From assembly GCA_035644815.1 (NCBI GenBank), contig DASQNU010000229.1, positions 4,465-68,464 of the forward strand: a stretch of 64,000 nucleotides of DNA, written 5' to 3'. The translations under genes and the position numbers were made by a program. Shown one piece after another: positions 60,531 to 64,000 of the stretch. Under the pieces are notes generated by a model, which saw only the letters and a program-made list of their open reading frames with translations, made no database searches and was not told the DNA's origin. The stretch's first letter is position 1, and each line of letters starts with the position of its first letter. The DNA comes from Brevibacillus_F sp035644815 (GTDB lineage: Bacteria > Bacillota > Bacilli > Brevibacillales > Brevibacillaceae).

Positions 60531-61259
60531 ATGAAAATTATTGTTTTCGGAGCAACAGGAAATACGGGAAGAAGAGCGCTGGAGCAAGGGGGTAAAATGG
60601 GACATGAAATGACAGCATTCGTGCGAAACTCCGAGAAGTTTTATGAACAGCAAAGAGAGCGTTCAGCAAAACATGTGAAGGTGGTCGTGGACGATATCAT
60701 AAACCCAGTAAGCGTCGGCGAGGCGCTCTCGAATCAAGACGCCGCTATTATTGCTGCCGGCCATGCAGGTCAAGGAGATGAGTTCGTTCGTCTCGTTGAT
60801 AACATTATAAGCCAATGTGAAATCCACCCTAGTTTTTCCGGGAGGGTATGGGTAATGGCAGGTGCCGGCCTGCTGGATATTCCATATACTGACCTCATTG
60901 GCAACAATCTACCCGGATTCCCGCCCGCGTATAAAAATCACAACCGGAATTTTGAACGACTCATACAGTCTGAGCTCGATTGGTCAATAATGTGTCCGGG
61001 AACTATGATTGATTCGATAGAGCCTCCGGCGTCGGTTCATCTACATGTGACAACGGAAACCTTGCCCATATCAATTCCGAAGACGATCAAGGAATTTTCC
61101 GAGGCCGATTTAGCCGGTTACTTGTTCAGCCGGCTTCAAGAGCTGGATGTTGCTTATGATGATGTCGTGAAATGTATGCTGGACCATATCGAGCTCGGAG
61201 GGCCATTTAAGAGAAAAAGGGTCGGTCTCGCCTATCAAAGCGATATTCCGGTGAGCTAA
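60531..61259 (+). CDS. NAD(P)-dependent oxidoreductase, NmrA/SDR-like
   Basis: 242 residues; ATG 60531 is 8 nt after AAGGAGG (60528 is the alternative). MKIIVFGATGNTGRRALEQGGKMGHEMTAFVRNSEKF is an NAD(P)-binding start with GATGNTG. Middle RVWVMAGAGLLDIPYTDLIGN and LDWSIMCPGTMIDS as in biliverdin-reductase/NmrA-like proteins. Followed 24 nt later by a DUF2269 membrane protein gene, so probably an operon. Substrate unknown. Confidence 0.85.
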   Translation: MKIIVFGATGNTGRRALEQGGKMGHEMTAFVRNSEKFYEQQRERSAKHVKVVVDDIINPVSVGEALSNQDAAIIAAGHAGQGDEFVRLVDNIISQCEIHPSFSGRVWVMAGAGLLDIPYTDLIGNNLPGFPPAYKNHNRNFERLIQSELDWSIMCPGTMIDSIEPPASVHLHVTTETLPISIPKTIKEFSEADLAGYLFSRLQELDVAYDDVVKCMLDHIELGGPFKRKRVGLAYQSDIPVS

Positions 61260-61283
61260 GGAGCAAGAAGGGAGATGATCAGT

Positions 61284-61736
61284 TTGTTTGGATGGCTCCT
61301 CGTTTTTCATATATTGGCTTCTATCGCGGTAATTGGTCCCGCTATCGTGGTACCCTTCATTCGAAGATCCGCTAGAACCGCCGGCCAGTTGCGCTTTGCT
61401 TTTGATGTAACGAACAAGATTGCCATCCTGCCTAAAATTGGCGGAGCCGTACTTATTATTACCGGAGTTTGGCTTATGATCATAACCAAGATGGGGTTAT
61501 CCCAAATGTGGCTAAATATATCGATCCTTTTATCGCTGCTCATGGTCGCCACGATCGAAGGATTGATCGGGCCGCGCATGAAAAAGATCATGGAGATTGT
61601 ATCTATAGGTCAAAGCAAAGGGGATGAATTACCCGCCGAGCTCGGTCGATTGATGAAAAAGATCATACCGATCGAGACGGCGTCCCAGCTGCTGATGATT
61701 GCCATAACCGTGCTTATGGTCCTTAAGCCATTCTAA
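61284..61736 (+). CDS. DUF2269-family membrane protein
   Basis: 150 residues from TTG 61284. The ATG at 61275 directly abuts AAGGGAG (no spacing), whereas TTG 61284 has the usual 9 nt, so TTG is preferred. Four hydrophobic helices: FGWLLVFHILASIAVIGPAIVVP, IAILPKIGGAVLIITGVWLMI, LNISILLSLLMVATIEGLIGP, TASQLLMIAITVLMVLKPF. Fits DUF2269 (predicted integral membrane proteins, unknown function). Operon partner of the NmrA-like gene. Confidence 0.78.
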   Translation: MFGWLLVFHILASIAVIGPAIVVPFIRRSARTAGQLRFAFDVTNKIAILPKIGGAVLIITGVWLMIITKMGLSQMWLNISILLSLLMVATIEGLIGPRMKKIMEIVSIGQSKGDELPAELGRLMKKIIPIETASQLLMIAITVLMVLKPF

Positions 61737-61755
61737 AGAAGCCGTAAAGCTTTTT

Positions 61756-61787
61756 AACAATCGGCCCGTGGTCGATAGTTCAATAAC
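61756..61787. repeat. Dispersed palindromic repeat copy
   Basis: AACAATCGGCCCGTGGTCGA then TAGTTCAATAA; the right arm is well preserved, the left arm diverged. Confidence 0.55.
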
Positions 61788-61897
61788 AACACGTAAAACT
61801 ACCTGGCAAATGTGAACTGTACCTCCTCTTGTTAGGTGTCTGACAATTGGGATACAGTTCAAAGTTTATAGCTGCCTTTACTTATTCCTCATAGGTG

Positions 61898-62131
61898 CTA
61901 ATAAAGCAAATTCCATTCGTATCCGAGATTTAATAAATCGTTGTTCCGATAATTTAACCCTTTTTGTTCCAGGTATGTAGAAAGGTCTTCGAAAGTATTT
62001 ATGCTTACCTCAACCTTTATCGGCCAGCAAGCTTAACACTCATCACAAATGAACAAAACTCTGTACTGGACCACTTTGGCTTTATAAATCAGACCATTTC
62101 CATCACAGCGCGGACAAACAACACGGCCTTT
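61898..62131 (-). pseudogene. Zinc-ribbon protein with an internal stop
   Basis: Minus-strand frame reads GRVVCPRCDGNGLIYKAKVV then QYRVLFICDEC, a TAA, then ACWPIKVEVSINTFEDLSTY and LEQKGLNYRNNDLLNLGYEW to a TAG at 61898. Two CxxC pairs (CPRC, CDEC) make a zinc ribbon; relatives of this type carry Glu where the TAA is. No good start codon remains upstream. A single nonsense change would account for the interruption. Confidence 0.65.
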
Positions 62132-62193
62132 AAATAGTTTTGTGTAAGTTATTTTCTATTTTGTTGAAAAATCATGAGGTAGGAGAAATCAAA

Positions 62194-62368
62194 ATGGTCT
62201 GTGAAAAATGTGGGGAAGAGATAGAAACAGATAGAAACAGATAGTAAAAATAGACATATATGCGAAAACAAAAATAGAGATAGTGATAGTGATCAAAAAT
62301 TCTTTTATTGGCTACCGAGAGTGTTGATATTCTCAATATTTTTTGTACCATCCTGTATTTCATATTGA
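62194..62368 (+). pseudogene. Zinc-ribbon membrane protein disrupted by a 10-bp duplication
   Basis: ATG 62194 after GTAGGAG opens MVCEKCGEEIETD. The 10-mer ATAGAAACAG is present twice in tandem (62221-62230, 62231-62240) and the extra copy causes an immediate TAG. Deleting one copy gives a continuous frame: MVCEKCGEEIETDSKNRHIC, then a charged linker and one membrane helix FFYWLPRVLIFSIFFVPSC to a TGA at 62368. The cause of the lesion is therefore visible. Confidence 0.75.
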
Positions 62369-62837
62369 TCTTAGCCACTTGTCTCACTTGTCTAACTCTA
62401 TAGCTATAGAAAAATATGCCCCTTTGAAGGAATGGAGGGATCTATATAACCGTATTCAGGAAAAGCTTTATCCTTTCATGACGGAAAACGCCTATCGTTG
62501 GACGGAGCGGCATTTCACGGACTTTTTCACGACTAAAACCAGCGCCTCGATTATTCCGTCTTTGATTCATGGTTACTTCGGTACCTCAAACATTTTGTAT
62601 GACATTTCGAGCCATCGGATAACTGGCATTATTGACTTTGGTTCAGCAAAAATCGGTGAGCCAGCCGTAGATTACGCCGCATTACTTGCGTCTAACGGGG
62701 ATGACTTCATTCAGCTGGTCGAAAATCATAATCCTAACATTAGGAGTATGATGGAACGGGTGCTTTTCTACATGGGAACTTTCGCTATTCAGGAAGCATT
62801 GTTCGGATTGGAACATGATGACCCAATAGCATTTTAA
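62343..62837 (+). pseudogene. Aminoglycoside phosphotransferase-like C-terminal fragment
   Basis: The frame carries WRDLYNRIQEKLYPFMTENA, SLIHGYFGTSNILYDISSHR, ITGIIDFGSAKIGEPAVDYA and an end-helix region. This is the C-lobe of an APH/choline-kinase fold. The catalytic HGDxxxxN appears as HGYFGTSN: the essential Asp is Tyr. The N-lobe with the nucleotide loop is missing; upstream DNA belongs to the zinc-ribbon relic. Cannot be an active kinase. Confidence 0.75.
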
Positions 62838-62868
62838 AGTGGTATTGCGACAGTAAATATGGTTTTCT

Positions 62869-62945
62869 AAACGGATAACGTTAGTTCAATAAACCAGCGG
62901 TAGTCTAATTCTTTATTTTCCATTCTAGACTACCGCTTCTTTTTA
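62869..62945. terminator. Repeat half plus terminator between convergent genes
   Basis: AACGGATAACGTTAGTTCAA (62870-62889) is a dispersed-repeat copy. It is followed by the perfect 12-bp stem AGCGGTAGTCTA (62896-62907) / TAGACTACCGCT (62926-62937) and TTCTTTTTATT. Confidence 0.8.
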
Positions 62946-62994
62946 TTGTCGGGCCAGTCTGCTTTAATTAATCGGAGCTGACGCCTTGAAACGA

Positions 62995-63999
62995 TTACGA
63001 TTCAGCTAGCTTGGATTTAACCGCCTCGTCGCCGTCGGCATTACCGCCGTCAGTTCCAATATGGCGCAAGATGACGGCAGCGAGTATGGAGAGGATCGCG
63101 ATGCTGATTGCGCTCGTTGCCGCTGCTGCATTGAATCCCGCCATGAAGGCTGCCTGCGCCTCCTCAAGCAAGCCGGGAGGCAGTTCTTGCGCTACCGAGG
63201 ATGCCCCCGCGAGGCTGTCTCCGACGGCCTTGTGGACATCCTGAGCCAGCGTATCGGGTATCCGGTCGAACATCCGGCTGCGATAGACGGCGGTCGTGAG
63301 ACTACCCAGCGTGGCAATGCCAACCGCCAGGCCGAGTTCCTGCACAGTCTCGGACATGGCCGAGGCTGATCCTGCCTTCTCTGCTGGAGCCGCGCCTACC
63401 ACCAGATCCGTGCCTAGCGCGGCGATCGTGCCAAGGCCGAGATAGACGAGTGAAAACGCGGCGGTGACCAGAGCAATGCCAGATGGCTCGTTTTCAAGGC
63501 GCGCGAGCATCAAATAGCCGATGACCGACAGTCCGAGCGCGCCCGCGATCACATAGCCGGGCCGGATACGCCGCGATGCCAGCGGTGCCGCGATGCCAGC
63601 GGCCAGCATAGCGAGCGCCGGTGGCCCCATCCAAATCCCCGCTACCAGCGGCGGTAGGCTGGCGACCAGTTGTAGGTACTGAGTGACCAGCAGCATCGTT
63701 CCGCCAACGCCGATGAGGCCCACAAGGAGTACGACCAATGCGACGCTGAATACCTTGCTAGTGAAAAGATCCAGGTCGATGAGAGGACTTTCCAGTCGGC
63801 GCTGTCGCCGAACGAACAAGAGCGCGAAGGCGAATCCACCAGCAATCGCAAGCGCCGTTCCTGTACTGAGCCCATTTTTGGAGATCTGCTTGATGCCGTA
63901 GATGATGGGCAGCAGGGCTAGGAGCGAAAGGGTGACACTCAGGATATCCAACCGGCCGTCCTGTGGTGCCCGGTATTCCGGAAGGAGAAATGGTGCGGC
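62995..63999 (-). CDS. MFS multidrug transporter, DHA2 type (N-terminus outside window)
   Basis: The minus-strand frame is open to the window edge (...FLLPEYRAPQDGRLDILSVT), so about 334 C-terminal residues are visible: helices 6-14 of a QacA/SmvA-like 14-TM proton antiporter. Features: LIDLDLFTSKVFSVALVVLLVGLIGVGGTMLLVTQYLQLV, GPPALAMLAAGIAAPLASRRIRPG, and SASAMSETVQELGLAVGIATLGSL. The DNA is strikingly GC-rich with GC-ending codons, unlike all neighbours, pointing to recent transfer from a high-GC donor. Its regulator would lie beyond the window. Confidence 0.88.
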   Translation of the reverse strand, partial: AAPFLLPEYRAPQDGRLDILSVTLSLLALLPIIYGIKQISKNGLSTGTALAIAGGFAFALLFVRRQRRLESPLIDLDLFTSKVFSVALVVLLVGLIGVGGTMLLVTQYLQLVASLPPLVAGIWMGPPALAMLAAGIAAPLASRRIRPGYVIAGALGLSVIGYLMLARLENEPSGIALVTAAFSLVYLGLGTIAALGTDLVVGAAPAEKAGSASAMSETVQELGLAVGIATLGSLTTAVYRSRMFDRIPDTLAQDVHKAVGDSLAGASSVAQELPPGLLEEAQAAFMAGFNAAAATSAISIAILSILAAVILRHIGTDGGNADGDEAVKSKLAES

Positions 64000-64000
64000 T

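Noticed and set aside
11648..62893. CRISPR array as an explanation for the repeated intergenic motif
   Set aside because: Copies are kilobases apart, unequal, palindromic and next to terminators; there is no regular spacer structure and no cas gene.

Overview
The window looks like a chromosomal stretch of a low-to-medium GC spore-former-type Bacillota (Bacillales; Brevibacillus or another Paenibacillaceae relative is my best guess). The evidence is strong AGGAGG-type ribosome binding sites, frequent GTG and TTG starts, many U-tailed hairpin terminators, Fur boxes, and families typical of that group (DUF1292, DUF3231, CBO0543, DUF2269, WYL, HxlR, CcdA/ResA-like pairs, split dihydroxyacetone kinase). 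No 16S rRNA, replication gene or other genus-level marker is present, so the genus is inference.

Layout. 1-2.5 kb: the end of a short-chain dehydrogenase coupled to an acyl-CoA synthetase, then a DinB-fold protein. 2.8-8.4 kb: a CcdA/TlpA thiol-redox pair, an ABC exporter behind an unusual palindromic region, a membrane-anchored protein, a small P-loop kinase and a PhnB-like VOC protein. 8.4-11.6 kb: a Fur-regulated siderophore uptake operon whose two permease halves are separated by an apparent frameshift and which has no ATPase gene. 12-18.9 kb: LysR regulators, a homoserine-acetyltransferase-like hydrolase, a YbaK editing protein, a RibD-like reductase and several decayed genes. 19-20.7 kb: a DUF1292 gene, an HExxH metallopeptidase operon and a decayed tRNA-Asp/tRNA-Phe pair. 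20.7-31.3 kb: an MFS pump, VOC plus azoreductase, a SUFU-domain protein with a broken neighbour, a WYL regulator, epoxide hydrolase, a 14-TM MFS/LysR pair and a medium-chain dehydrogenase. 31.7-34 kb: a dhaK-dhaL-dhaM-HPr operon. 34-39.6 kb: small membrane proteins, a CPBP protease, a TPR protein, LysR with a divergent SDR/Gfo-Idh pair, and a nucleotidyltransferase. 39.9-42 kb: DUF3231 and a patchwork of three broken genes. 42.1-47.9 kb: five consecutive genes that resemble immunity proteins of polymorphic toxin systems, with no toxin gene. 48-53.8 kb: two pseudogenes, a pair of membrane proteins, and an OmpR-type two-component system flanked by two membrane-protein genes. 54-61.7 kb: a Tat-exported amine oxidase, MerR/NmrA, HxlR, TetR/MFS and an NmrA-like/DUF2269 pair. 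61.7-64 kb: three decayed genes and a GC-rich MFS gene running off the edge.

The window is dominated by accessory functions: drug efflux, detoxification, quinone and azo reduction, and one- and two-component regulators, each next to its presumed target. Three patterns are most worth following. (1) The 42-48 kb array of orphan immunity-like genes, with a related SUFU locus at 23.7 kb. (2) A predicted two-component regulon: a direct repeat TTTAC-N6-TTTAC sits 10 bp upstream of a -10 box in front of both membrane-protein genes that flank the regulator/kinase pair. (3) A dispersed palindromic repeat (arms TTGAACTA/TAGTTCAA) recurring in at least eight intergenic regions, often beside a terminator hairpin. 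There is also a high density of pseudogenes (at least ten), including one disabled by an exact 10-bp tandem duplication. All family assignments were made by eye from translated sequence; no database search was run.
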